Origin: Ruthenibacterium sp. | GTDB lineage: Bacteria; Bacillota; Clostridia; Oscillospirales; Ruminococcaceae | Direction: 5' to 3' | DNA length: 36,458 nucleotides | Assembly (NCBI GenBank): GCA_020025235.1 | Contig: JAHHSL010000018.1 | Location: forward strand, 1 to 36,458 | In this document: piece by piece, positions 16,002 through 23,235 of the stretch | How positions within the stretch are numbered: position 1 is the first letter of the stretch | How the letters are laid out: each line of letters starts with the position of its first letter | The notes under the pieces: model-generated | The model's input: the letters and a program-made list of their open reading frames with translations, nothing else | Database searches by the model: none | Told to the model about the DNA's origin: nothing | Program-made: the position numbers and the translations under genes

Positions 16002-17267
16002 TTATTCGGCAAATTTGCCGTCCAGCGTCTGCTGAATGATGCTGTCCATGATGTCGCGCGTGATCATGCTCTGCACATAGCCGAACACATTGCCGTCGCG
16101 GTCGATCATAAACGTCGTCGGGAATGCGGAAACGCCGTACTGCGCCATGACGTCGCCCGATTCGTCGATCACGGACGGATAGGTATAACCCTTATCGTTC
16201 ATAAAATCAGCAGGGTCGGTGTTGGCGTCCGGCATCGTAACGGCAAGCACCACCACGTCGCCGGAATTTTCACCGTGATCCAGATACAGCTTCTGGATAT
16301 CCGGCATCTCTCGGCGGCACGGGTTGCACCAGACTGCCCAGAAGTTCAGGAACACGACCTTGCCCTTATAGTCCGACAGCGTATGCTCGTTGCCGAACTG
16401 ATCGGTAAGCGTGAAATCCGGTGCCGGGACTTTGGGACGTTCCGATTCCGCAGGCTCCGGCGTTTCGGTACTTTCCGAAGTGCTCTGCGATGCCGCGGAG
16501 CTTTCGGAGGATGCGGAAGATGCATCCGTCACAGAGCCGGAGATCCCGGAAAGATATCCGGTAAAGCCGTTCATCCAGCCCGTGAACATCATCACGCCCA
16601 TAAGGATCATCAGAACGCCGCCCGCCTTTACGGTATAGCGCACCGCTTTCTGATATTTGCGGAACACGTCAAGCAGTGTCCCCGTGAACAGCCCCACCGC
16701 AAGGAACGGCAGGATAAAGCCCAGCGTGTAAACGCCGATCAGCAAAAAGCCCTTTGCAGAGGAGCTGGCGGACGATGCCATGATCAGCACGCTGCCCAGC
16801 GCAGGCCCGACGCACGGCGTCCATGCAAAACTGAACGTAAAGCCGAACAGGAATGCGACCGCCGGATTCATCGAAAGCTTATCCAGCCGCAACGGCAGCC
16901 GATGCTCCGAGCTGAGGGTGCGGGATGAAAAAATGCCCAGCTGATACAGACCGAACAGAATGATCAGGATGCCGCCGACCCGCGCAAAAATGGCACGGTT
17001 GCTGGAAAAGAACTGGCCCAGTGCCGTGAAGCCCAGCCCCAGCATAAAGAACGTGAAGCTGACGCCCAGCACAAAAAATACCGTGTTGCGCATTACGGTG
17101 GCGCGGCGGTAACGCACGACGCCGTTTTCATCCGTGCTTTTTGCCCCGCCTGCAAGATAGCCGATGTAAAGCGGCACAAGCGGCAGAACGCACGGCGAGA
17201 AGAAGCTGATCAGCCCCTGAAAAAATACTGCAAATGCAGAGATGCTTGTTTCGAGTGTAAAGCCCAT
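16002..17267 (-). CDS. CcdA-type membrane electron carrier fused to TlpA-like thioredoxin domain
   Basis: Single-chain thiol-disulfide relay of 421 aa. The first 235 residues form a six-helix CcdA/DsbD-beta-like domain with one redox Cys in each half: C26 (FFSPCVLPLVPLY) and C152 (WTPCVGPALG). A Ser/Glu-rich linker (about 240-275) leads to an extracytoplasmic TlpA/ResA-like domain (about 280-421) with the WCNPC motif (C314, C317). Electrons from cytosolic thioredoxin would pass across the membrane to keep exported proteins or oxidised residues reduced. The ATG at 17267 has AAAGGAG upstream. It lies 12 bases after an Rrf2 regulator in what looks like one operon. The substrate is unknown; no cytochrome c or methionine sulfoxide reductase gene is adjacent. 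Confidence 0.92.
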   Translation of the reverse strand: MGFTLETSISAFAVFFQGLISFFSPCVLPLVPLYIGYLAGGAKSTDENGVVRYRRATVMRNTVFFVLGVSFTFFMLGLGFTALGQFFSSNRAIFARVGGILIILFGLYQLGIFSSRTLSSEHRLPLRLDKLSMNPAVAFLFGFTFSFAWTPCVGPALGSVLIMASSASSSAKGFLLIGVYTLGFILPFLAVGLFTGTLLDVFRKYQKAVRYTVKAGGVLMILMGVMMFTGWMNGFTGYLSGISGSVTDASSASSESSAASQSTSESTETPEPAESERPKVPAPDFTLTDQFGNEHTLSDYKGKVVFLNFWAVWCNPCRREMPDIQKLYLDHGENSGDVVVLAVTMPDANTDPADFMNDKGYTYPSVIDESGDVMAQYGVSAFPTTFMIDRDGNVFGYVQSMITRDIMDSIIQQTLDGKFAE

Positions 17268-17279
17268 GCAAGGTCTCCT

Positions 17280-17729
17280 TTATTGTTGATTTGCGGGAAT
17301 CGAATCACTTCGTTTTCTGTTTGCCGAAAGCCGTTTTTCGATTTCGGCAATCGTGATCTTCCCAAGACGCTGTCTGCACATGTCATCCAGCTCTGTATAA
17401 ATTTCATCCATAAGCGGCCCCATGCCGCTTGCAATAAGACACGGTTTATCCGTATCCCCGCTGTGCCATGCCGATGACACGAACACAGCGCTGACCGCCT
17501 GTGCAATATCGCACAGCGTCACGCTTTCCGCCGGCTGCCGAAAGCAATATCCGCCTTCCGCGCCTTCATGTGTTTCCACAAGGCCTGCACGCTTGAGCTG
17601 CGCCATGACCTTGCGCACCCGCGCCGGATTGGTACAGATATTCTCCGCCAAGTTTTCGCTGGACACCTGCGTTCCCATATGATTCAAAAACACAAGTGCA
17701 TGCACGGCGATCCCAAATTCACTGGTCAA
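17280..17729 (-). CDS. Rrf2-family transcriptional regulator
   Basis: Winged-helix regulator of 149 aa in the Rrf2/IscR/NsrR family. The first 85 residues hold the DNA-binding domain (SSENLAENICTNPARVRKVM, LKRAGLVETHEGAEGGYCF). The canonical three-Cys [2Fe-2S] cluster loop is not present: Cys residues are scattered (near 32, 62, 73, 96 and 119), so an iron-sulfur sensor role is doubtful and thiol sensing is possible. The start is TTG at 17729 with AAAGGAGG nine bases upstream and no better ATG. It heads an operon with the CcdA-TlpA thiol relay, suggesting redox-responsive control of that gene. Confidence 0.88.
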   Translation of the reverse strand: MTSEFGIAVHALVFLNHMGTQVSSENLAENICTNPARVRKVMAQLKRAGLVETHEGAEGGYCFRQPAESVTLCDIAQAVSAVFVSSAWHSGDTDKPCLIASGMGPLMDEIYTELDDMCRQRLGKITIAEIEKRLSANRKRSDSIPANQQ

Positions 17730-17767
17730 AAATCCCGCCTCCTTTTTCGGGAACTTCCGCCCGCGTA

Positions 17768-17777
17768 TCCCGCGGGA
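17768..17777. promoter_or_regulatory. Palindrome in the rrf2 leader, possible operator
   Basis: TCCCGCGGGA is a perfect 10-base palindrome between the rrf2 -10 box and its start codon. Autorepression through this site is a guess; the site is shorter than known Rrf2 operators. Confidence 0.25.
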
Positions 17778-17801
17778 CTCGGTTTCCTGATTTCAATTGT
17801 T

Positions 17802-17830
17802 ATTTTATCCGTTACAGTTCGATTTGTCAA
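17802..17830 (-). promoter_or_regulatory. Promoter of rrf2/ccdA-tlpA operon
   Basis: On the minus strand a perfect TTGACA (17825-17830), a 17-base spacer and TAAAAT (17802-17807). Confidence 0.8.
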
Positions 17831-18009
17831 TTATTTTCCAGTTAAATGCATCCGGTTTCTCCAAAATTTCACAAATCGGGTTTTCTTTTCCCACGGCATG
17901 CATTGCCGCCGCACTGCTCGGTACGCGTTCTTTCAAAAAAGCATAGCCTTTGTTCCTTGCCCAAAACGGCCTGCGGATTTATCACCGATTCCGGCAAGCA
18001 GTTTCTTCC
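17831..18009. other. Gene-free part of the rrf2/adhesin divergent region
   Basis: The 392 bases between the rrf2 start (17729) and the adhesin start (18122) hold the two promoters listed separately. In between I see no convincing gene. An open frame joins the adhesin frame from 17846, but it lacks a ribosome site and would bury the signal peptide. Confidence 0.6.
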
Positions 18010-18039
18010 TTTACTTCACTTTCTTCTTTATGATATACT
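18010..18039 (+). promoter_or_regulatory. Promoter of the adhesin gene
   Basis: TTTACT (18010-18015), an 18-base spacer and TATACT (18034-18039), about 80 bases upstream of the start codon. Confidence 0.6.
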
Positions 18040-18121
18040 GGATATGATAGCGTGTACAAATCACATAACGTTCCTCGGCAACAAGCCTGAACAACAATCG
18101 CTTTATCACAAAGGAGCACAT

Positions 18122-20368
18122 ATGACCATGGGAAAAAGAATTTTAAGTTTTATTCTGTTAGGTGCCATGATTTTGAACCTGCCTGCGTTCGCTTCTTATG
18201 CCGCTGATGCTCTGTATCAGGGCTACTCTGAAACAATTATTGTCAACGGCAGCGAGCGTACTGCTCTTCGCGTGAAAGATGGCAAAGGCCGGGACGGCAA
18301 AGACAATATCGCCTATTGCTATAACCAAAGCAAAAGTTTCCCGACCGGCACAGATGCCATTTACGGCGGTAAAGATGACCGTTGTTTTTATTCCCGCATA
18401 GAAAATTATTTAGAGGCTGACGACGATTATGTAAACGAATACGGCATGCAGAAAAAGCAGAAAATTGCACTTGCCCTATATGTCGGCTACCCCAATGATG
18501 CATACGGGGACTATGCCAAAGAATTTAAAAGCCGCATCAGTCCGGACGAAGCCCGCTATACGATGCAGTTTTTGGTGTGGGATATCACATCCGGTTTTTT
18601 CGGTGATTATCAGCCAAACGGAAAATTTTCCGAAGGAATGTGTGACTACTATAAGCATCTTTATAACAAATATATCAAAGACTTCCGGGAAGGCACTGAA
18701 TTTTTCCCAAGCTTTCCGCAGGTAACAGGCGACTTTTCCTTGAAGGAAACAAACGGCGCATGGGAAATCGGCCCGTTGTCTTTGCACGGCATCAAAGGTG
18801 CCTCTTTTAAAGCCGAGCTTCTCACCTCTGATCCGGATATGAAAGTTTATCATTTTCCGTCCGGTGAACCGATCACGGAGAAGGCTCCTCTTGTATCGGA
18901 TGAACCTTTTATCATTAAAACACCGAATGACCCCAAACGATCCGTTGTTGGGCTGGACTGGCTGTGCGACAGCGCAAAATTCTATTTTTATAAGCATGTA
19001 CGCGGCGGGAACAGCGAAAGCGGCGGGGAGACAAATGTTCAGAATCTGATTCGTGTCGAACCCAGTCAGGATACTGACACCATATGGCTTTATTTTGATG
19101 AGCGCGGCACTGCCGAGAGACTTCCGGATGAAATGCTAGATCTTTCTCTGCAAAAAAACTGGGTCGACACCGCATCTGATGAAGTTCTCCCTTCCGTAAA
19201 TGTATGTATTTTGGCAGATGGCGCGCACATGCTTTGCAGTGAACTAACGCCGGAAAACAATTGGAAAGCAACTGTTACGGTACCGAAATTTCACATGAAC
19301 GGGACTGCCATCTCGTATAGTGTCGAAGAAACCCCTGTTCCAAGCGGATACACAAGCACCGTGACAGGGGACGCCGCAAACGGCTTTATCATCACAAACA
19401 CCAGAAAGCCCGTTCCCAACGTACCGGAAGTGCCGGACACCCCCGCTGCACCGGAAACTCCTGAAGCGCCGGATACCCCCACTGTGCCGGATACTCCCGC
19501 TGCACCGGACACGCCCGCTGTGCCGGATTCTCCTGCTGTACCAGAAACGCCCGAAGCGCCGGATACGCCCGCTGTGCCGGATACACCTGCATCGCCGGAA
19601 ACTCCCGGTGCACCGGAAACTCCCGAAGTTCCGGAAACTCCCGTTGCACCGGACACGCCCACTGCACCGGATATCCCCACTGTGCCGGAAACCCCTGAAG
19701 TACCGGAAACGCCTGCTGTGCCGGAAACTCCCGCTGTGCCGGATACGCCTGCTGCACCGGATACCCCCGTTGCACCGGAAACACCCGAAGCCCCTGATAC
19801 GCCCGTTGTACCGGACACGCCCGCTACACCGGATACGCCCGAAGTACCGGATACGCCCGCTGCACCGGATACCCCCACTTTGCCGGATACTCCCGCTGCA
19901 CCGGATTCTCCCGGTGCACCGGATTCTCCCGCTGCACCGGATTCTCCTGCTGTACCAGAAACGCCCGAAGCACCGGACACGCCCGCTGTGCCGGAAACGC
20001 CCACTGTGCCGGATACTCCCGAAGTACCGGACACCCCCGCTGTGCCGGATACTCCCACTGTGCCGGATACTCCCACTGTGCCGGATACTCCCGCCACACC
20101 GGATACTCCCGCCACACCGGATACGCCCACTGCACCGGATACGCCCACTGCACCGGATACCCCCGCTGTGCCGGAAACCCCCGAAGCGCCAGATACGCCC
20201 GCTGTGCGGGAGGCGCCCAAAACAATAACGCACACGCCACAAACCGGGGACGAAACTCACACGGCATTGTGGGCACTGTTCAGCCTTATTTCACTTGGGA
20301 GCATGGTTCTTCTCTTGACCTTGAAACGAAAAAAAAGCAAGCAGAAGGATCGGCAAGGTGATCTTTAA
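18122..20368 (+). CDS. Sortase-anchored surface adhesin with thioester domain and P-[DE]-T-P stalk
   Basis: Predicted cell-wall protein of 748 aa. In order: signal peptide (1-28, core ILSFILLGAMILNLPAFA); a thioester-type domain (about 30-200) with Cys66 in the AYCYN motif and Gln149 in YTMQFLVWDI, the pair that forms an internal Cys-Gln thioester in Gram-positive adhesins; a middle region (200-338); a Cna-B-like beta domain (339-428) with candidate isopeptide residues Lys345 (QKNW), Glu402/403 (SVEE) and Asn426 (ITNTR); about 43 repeats of x-x-P-[DE]-T-P (433-693); and a sorting signal, TPQTGDE, a hydrophobic helix and a KRKKSK tail. The ATG at 18122 follows AAAGGAG. Such thioesters can bond covalently to host amines. 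The domain call is by motif; binding partner and sortase are unknown. Confidence 0.85.
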   Translation: MTMGKRILSFILLGAMILNLPAFASYAADALYQGYSETIIVNGSERTALRVKDGKGRDGKDNIAYCYNQSKSFPTGTDAIYGGKDDRCFYSRIENYLEADDDYVNEYGMQKKQKIALALYVGYPNDAYGDYAKEFKSRISPDEARYTMQFLVWDITSGFFGDYQPNGKFSEGMCDYYKHLYNKYIKDFREGTEFFPSFPQVTGDFSLKETNGAWEIGPLSLHGIKGASFKAELLTSDPDMKVYHFPSGEPITEKAPLVSDEPFIIKTPNDPKRSVVGLDWLCDSAKFYFYKHVRGGNSESGGETNVQNLIRVEPSQDTDTIWLYFDERGTAERLPDEMLDLSLQKNWVDTASDEVLPSVNVCILADGAHMLCSELTPENNWKATVTVPKFHMNGTAISYSVEETPVPSGYTSTVTGDAANGFIITNTRKPVPNVPEVPDTPAAPETPEAPDTPTVPDTPAAPDTPAVPDSPAVPETPEAPDTPAVPDTPASPETPGAPETPEVPETPVAPDTPTAPDIPTVPETPEVPETPAVPETPAVPDTPAAPDTPVAPETPEAPDTPVVPDTPATPDTPEVPDTPAAPDTPTLPDTPAAPDSPGAPDSPAAPDSPAVPETPEAPDTPAVPETPTVPDTPEVPDTPAVPDTPTVPDTPTVPDTPATPDTPATPDTPTAPDTPTAPDTPAVPETPEAPDTPAVREAPKTITHTPQTGDETHTALWALFSLISLGSMVLLLTLKRKKSKQKDRQGDL
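19418..20205 (+). repeat. 18-bp tandem repeat coding P-[DE]-T-P stalk
   Basis: About 43 degenerate 18-base units of the form CCG-GA(A/T)-AC(T/G/C)-CCC-GCT-G(T/C)(G/A) run in frame through the adhesin. Unit ends vary among Ala, Val, Thr, Glu and Gly codons, while the Pro and Thr codons are nearly fixed. Copy number probably changes by slippage or recombination, altering how far the head domains project from the wall. Confidence 0.95.
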
Positions 20369-20377
20369 ATAATAAAC

Positions 20378-20421
20378 AAGCCGGAAAGAATCCTAAGCAG
20401 ATTCTTCCCGGCTTTGTTTTA
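20378..20421 (+). terminator. Terminator of the adhesin gene
   Basis: AAGCCGGAAAGAAT (20378-20391) pairs with ATTCTTCCCGGCTT (20401-20414), one mismatch, followed by TGTTTTATT. Confidence 0.85.
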
Positions 20422-20449
20422 TTGAGGATACAAAAATGGATTTTATTAT
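20422..20449 (+). promoter_or_regulatory. Candidate promoter of an unannotated transcript
   Basis: TTGAGG (20422-20427), a 16-base spacer and TATTAT (20444-20449), just after the adhesin terminator and ahead of a gene-free stretch that ends in another terminator. Confidence 0.4.
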
Positions 20450-20455
20450 GCGGTT

Positions 20456-20702
20456 TCTATGCGGCTTTCAAAATACCGTTCCCGCCAATATACCGCGCTG
20501 TTTGTAAGAATGACATGGATCCAATGCGTTTGTACATTTCCGGCGCCTTCATAACAGCTTCTGCCTGCAGTATCTGAAGCGAACATCGTGTTGATACTCC
20601 ACGCAAAGCATAAACAGTGTACTCGTCGGGCTCGGACTTCCAGGGTCTTTCGCAAAATACTTTCTTAGGGAGCGCACCCCAATCCGATGCGCTCCTTTTT
20701 AT
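20456..20702 (+). ncRNA. Candidate small RNA (promoter and terminator without a gene)
   Basis: The 352 bases between the adhesin and nfo hold no convincing protein gene: plus-strand frames are short (the ATG at 20436 stops after about 20 codons) and a 69-codon minus frame has no ribosome site or recognisable sequence. The stretch is bounded by a promoter-like element at 20422-20449 and an intrinsic terminator at 20669-20700, giving a predicted transcript near 247 nt. It does not match tmRNA, SRP RNA or 6S RNA features that I can recognise. Confidence 0.35.
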
Positions 20703-20705
20703 TTT
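20669..20705 (+). terminator. Plus-strand terminator with no obvious upstream gene
   Basis: GGAGCGCA (20669-20676), an 11-base loop and TGCGCTCC (20688-20695), followed by TTTTTATTTT on the plus strand. On the minus strand no T-run follows, so it does not look made for nfo. Confidence 0.75.
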
Positions 20706-20720
20706 GCTTTTTCCGGATGG

Positions 20721-21557
20721 TCAGCCTTGGTATGCATTGCGCAGCATTTCGATTTCTTTTGCCCAGCCTGCGTCATCGTTCGGCGTTTCCAGAATGAACG
20801 GCAGTTCCCGCAGCGCCGGATGATTGATGACGCGGCACAGCGCATCAAATCCGATGCATCCCTCACCGATTTTTGCATGGCGGTCTTTGTGCGCGCCGCG
20901 CTCGTTCAGGCTGTCATTCAAATGGATCGCCCGCAGCCGATCCAGCCCGATGATCCGGTCAAATTCCGTCAATACACCGTCCAGATCGCCCACGATATCA
21001 TATCCGCCGTCCCAGACATGGCAGGTATCCAGACACACGCCCATGCGGTCGGCACATTCCACGCCCGAAAGGATCGACTGCAGTTCTTCAAATGTGCGGC
21101 CGACCTCGCTGCCCTTTCCCGCCATGGTTTCCAGCAGAACGATCGTGTTCTGCGTCGGGGTCAGCACCTCGTTCAGCTGCTTTGTAATCAGCTCGATGCC
21201 GACCTGTGCCCCCTGCTTCACATGGCTGCCGGGATGAAAATTGTAATAGTTGCCGGGAATGTATTCCATGCGTGCAAGATCGTCACGCATCATATCCTGT
21301 GCAAACGTGCGCAATGATGGGTCTGCAGCGCAGGCATTCATGGTGTAGGGCGCATGGGCAACGATCGGCCCTTCCACGCCATTCTGCTGCATTTCACGCA
21401 AAAACTGCGCCACATCCGCTTCGTCCAGCGCCTTTACGCTGCCGCCGCGCGGATTGCGTGTAAAAAAGGCAAAGGTGCTGGCGCCGAGCTTTTTCGCCTG
21501 CCGTCCCATTGCCGCATATCCTTTTGAGGATGAAAGATGATTTCCGATTTTAAGCAT
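20721..21557 (-). CDS. nfo: Endonuclease IV (AP endonuclease)
   Basis: Zinc-dependent apurinic/apyrimidinic endonuclease of base-excision repair, 278 aa, the usual length. Metal-site motifs include IVAHAPYTMN, NFHPGSH, VLLETMAGKG, GVCLDTCHVWDGGYD, IHLNDS and HKDRHAKIGEG, in the family order. The ATG at 21557 has AAAGGAAA upstream; a longer in-frame start at 21593 is less likely. It is divergent from an AlkD-like repair gene with about 84 bases between the two starts, a compact DNA-repair pair. Confidence 0.96.
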   Translation of the reverse strand: MLKIGNHLSSSKGYAAMGRQAKKLGASTFAFFTRNPRGGSVKALDEADVAQFLREMQQNGVEGPIVAHAPYTMNACAADPSLRTFAQDMMRDDLARMEYIPGNYYNFHPGSHVKQGAQVGIELITKQLNEVLTPTQNTIVLLETMAGKGSEVGRTFEELQSILSGVECADRMGVCLDTCHVWDGGYDIVGDLDGVLTEFDRIIGLDRLRAIHLNDSLNERGAHKDRHAKIGEGCIGFDALCRVINHPALRELPFILETPNDDAGWAKEIEMLRNAYQG

Positions 21558-21593
21558 AGCTGTTTCCTTTCTTCTGCGGAGCATTCTTCGCAT

Positions 21594-21626
21594 ATTGTAT
21601 CATATCGTGACGATTTATGGTAGAAT
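21594..21626. promoter_or_regulatory. Back-to-back extended -10 promoters, nfo and alkD-like gene
   Basis: On the minus strand TGATACAAT (TACAAT at 21594-21599) points to nfo. On the plus strand TGGTAGAAT (TAGAAT at 21621-21626) points to the alkD-like gene. Each has the TGN extension, which compensates for poor -35 boxes. Their proximity would allow shared regulation. Confidence 0.5.
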
Positions 21627-21641
21627 GAAACGGGTGATTGT

Positions 21642-22340
21642 ATGATAAATTCTGTTCGGGAAGAATTGAACCGCGCCGCGGAACCGGAATATGCGGCGTT
21701 TTCCCGCCGTCTTTTGCCGGAAACAGCACCGCTGCTTGGGGTGCGTCTGCCGAAGCTGCGCGCCATGGCAAAGCGCATTGCAAAAGAAAATGCCGAAGCA
21801 TTTCTGAACAGCGCCTCCTGTGATACCTTTGAGGAAATCATGCTGCAGGGCATGGTCATCGGTGCAGCCGATCTTCCTTTGGAGGATACCTTGCAGCGCA
21901 TCACAGATTTTCTTTTGAAAATCGACAACTGGTCTGTTTGCGACAGCTTTTGCTGCGGGCTGAAAATTGCAGAAAAAGAACCGGACGCTCTGTGGGATTT
22001 TATCGTTCCCCTGCTTTCGGATGAGCGGGCTTATTTCGTCCGCTTTGCGGTTGTGATGCTGCTGGATTTCTTTATTGACGAAGCCCACCTGGATGCGGTG
22101 CTTTCCCTTTTAAGCGGTGTGCATCATCCGGCAGACTGCGCCGTAACTGCCGTCGCGTGGGCGTATTCCGTCTGCTGCGCCCGATTTCCGCAGCAAACGA
22201 TCGTGTATCTTGCCGATGCACCCCTGTGCGATGCCGTATTTGCCAAAACCGTGCGCAAATGCTGCGAATCACGCCGGGTTTCGGCACAGGATAAATCGCA
22301 GCTGCGGCAGATGCTTGCCGCACGGCGCAGCGCACTGTGA
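21642..22340 (+). CDS. DNA alkylation repair protein (AlkD-like HEAT-repeat glycosylase)
   Basis: Member of the DNA_alkylation family (AlkC/AlkD), 232 aa, built of alpha-helical HEAT-like repeats that excise bulky or cationic alkylated bases. Recognisable segments are LLGVRLPKLRAMAKRIAKEN, FEEIMLQGMVIG, KIDNWSVCDSFC and FVRFAVVMLLDFFID, with the Asp-Trp pair in DNW as the expected catalytic/DNA-contact region, and AVTAVAWAYSVCCARFP near the end. The ATG at 21642 has only GGGTGAT upstream; expression may be low. It pairs divergently with nfo, which would cut the abasic sites it leaves. The family is confident; substrate inferred. Confidence 0.9.
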   Translation: MINSVREELNRAAEPEYAAFSRRLLPETAPLLGVRLPKLRAMAKRIAKENAEAFLNSASCDTFEEIMLQGMVIGAADLPLEDTLQRITDFLLKIDNWSVCDSFCCGLKIAEKEPDALWDFIVPLLSDERAYFVRFAVVMLLDFFIDEAHLDAVLSLLSGVHHPADCAVTAVAWAYSVCCARFPQQTIVYLADAPLCDAVFAKTVRKCCESRRVSAQDKSQLRQMLAARRSAL

Positions 22341-22393
22341 AAACCGTTCTGCGTGCCGCAGATCCCGGCATCAAAACCGAATCCCCAAAATAC

Positions 22394-22433
22394 AAAAAAG
22401 TGCCGCCCGGCGAAATGCAGGCGGCACTTTTTC
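22394..22433. terminator. Bidirectional terminator, alkD-like / yitT
   Basis: AAAAAGTGCCGCC (22395-22407) pairs with GGCGGCACTTTTT (22420-22432), with A- and T-runs on both sides. Confidence 0.92.
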
Positions 22434-22460
22434 TTACCGTAAAGCGATTTTCATTTTCCG

Positions 22461-23081
22461 TTATGCGCTTTGTCTGGACAGCTTATTGGCGCCCAGATCC
22501 TGTATGCGTTCGATCAGGAACGAAGAAAGCGTGACCGTGATAAACGAAAACACGATGCGGCGCAGCGGGATATAGGAAAGCGACAGGATCAGCACGATCG
22601 CGTCTGTCATAAAATATGATTTTGAAATGGTCAGACGCGTATATTTATTGATGATGAGCGCAAGCACATCGTCGCCGCCCGATGCGCCCCCCGCCCGGAC
22701 AACGATGCCGACGCCGACGCCGACGAAAAGGCCGCCCAGGATTGCGGCGATCAGCGGCTGATTGGTGAAATCCGGCAGGATCGGCCCGATCGTTTCCCAC
22801 AGGGTATAAAACATGGCAAAGCAGCTGCTTGCAATAAAGGAATACAGCAGAAATGCCGCACCCAGCAGCTTGAACCCAAGCGCATAGCAGATCACGTCGA
22901 TGATAAATTCACTGACGCCCGGTGAAATGCCAAACCAATGGTTCAAAAGCAGGGTAGTTCCCAGCACGCCGCCTTCCGTTACGCCGCTTCGGCTGTGTAC
23001 GTTGAACAGGCCGAAGCTCAGAATTGCCGAGCCGAGCATCAGCATCACACAGCGGATCGCGGTTTCCCGATTGAATTTCAT
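22461..23081 (-). CDS. YitT-family integral membrane protein, short form
   Basis: Polytopic membrane protein of 206 aa with about five or six helices, including the YitT/DUF161 signature VVRAGGASGGDDVLALIINK (about residues 127-146). Members are often about 280 aa with a C-terminal soluble DUF2179 domain; this one stops after the membrane part. The ATG at 23081 has AAGGAGAAGGAG upstream. Family function is not established (transporter-like). It is divergent from a MerR-type regulator whose promoter lies in the same 154-base gap, so local control is possible. Confidence 0.85.
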   Translation of the reverse strand: MKFNRETAIRCVMLMLGSAILSFGLFNVHSRSGVTEGGVLGTTLLLNHWFGISPGVSEFIIDVICYALGFKLLGAAFLLYSFIASSCFAMFYTLWETIGPILPDFTNQPLIAAILGGLFVGVGVGIVVRAGGASGGDDVLALIINKYTRLTISKSYFMTDAIVLILSLSYIPLRRIVFSFITVTLSSFLIERIQDLGANKLSRQSA

Positions 23082-23128
23082 TTTAAACTCCTTCTCCTTT
23101 TTCTTCTCTGATTCTTCTTTCTTTGAAT

Positions 23129-23159
23129 ATTATAAACCCTCGTACAATCCGAATGTCAA
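23129..23159 (-). promoter_or_regulatory. Promoter of yitT-like gene
   Basis: On the minus strand perfect TTGACA (23154-23159) and TATAAT (23129-23134), with a long 19-base spacer. Long spacers are typical of MerR-activated promoters, and a MerR gene lies next door. Confidence 0.6.
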
Positions 23160-23170
23160 GCCCGTTCCCC

Positions 23171-23199
23171 TTGTTTTTTGAACTCCGCGGGAATATAAT
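23171..23199 (+). promoter_or_regulatory. Promoter of merR-type gene
   Basis: TTGTTT (23171-23176), a 17-base spacer and perfect TATAAT (23194-23199), 36 bases before the start codon. Confidence 0.75.
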
Positions 23200-23235
23200 G
23201 AAAACCGGGAAAAGCATCGGGAAAGGATTCTTTTT

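Noticed and set aside
17846..18121. N-terminal extension of the adhesin by 92 residues.
   Set aside because: No ribosome site at the early start, the promoter lies inside it, and the signal peptide begins at 18122 after AAAGGAG.
19418..20205. Repeat array resembling CRISPR in regular spacing.
   Set aside because: Units are contiguous, 18 bases, in frame and without spacers; they code for the adhesin stalk.
19291..20235. Long minus-strand frames of 314 and 338 codons opposite the adhesin repeats, one reading like a collagen-type G-V-S-G-x-x-G protein.
   Set aside because: The 18-base repeat keeps several frames open at once. These frames have no ribosome site, signal peptide or non-repeat domain, while the plus-strand frame has all of these.
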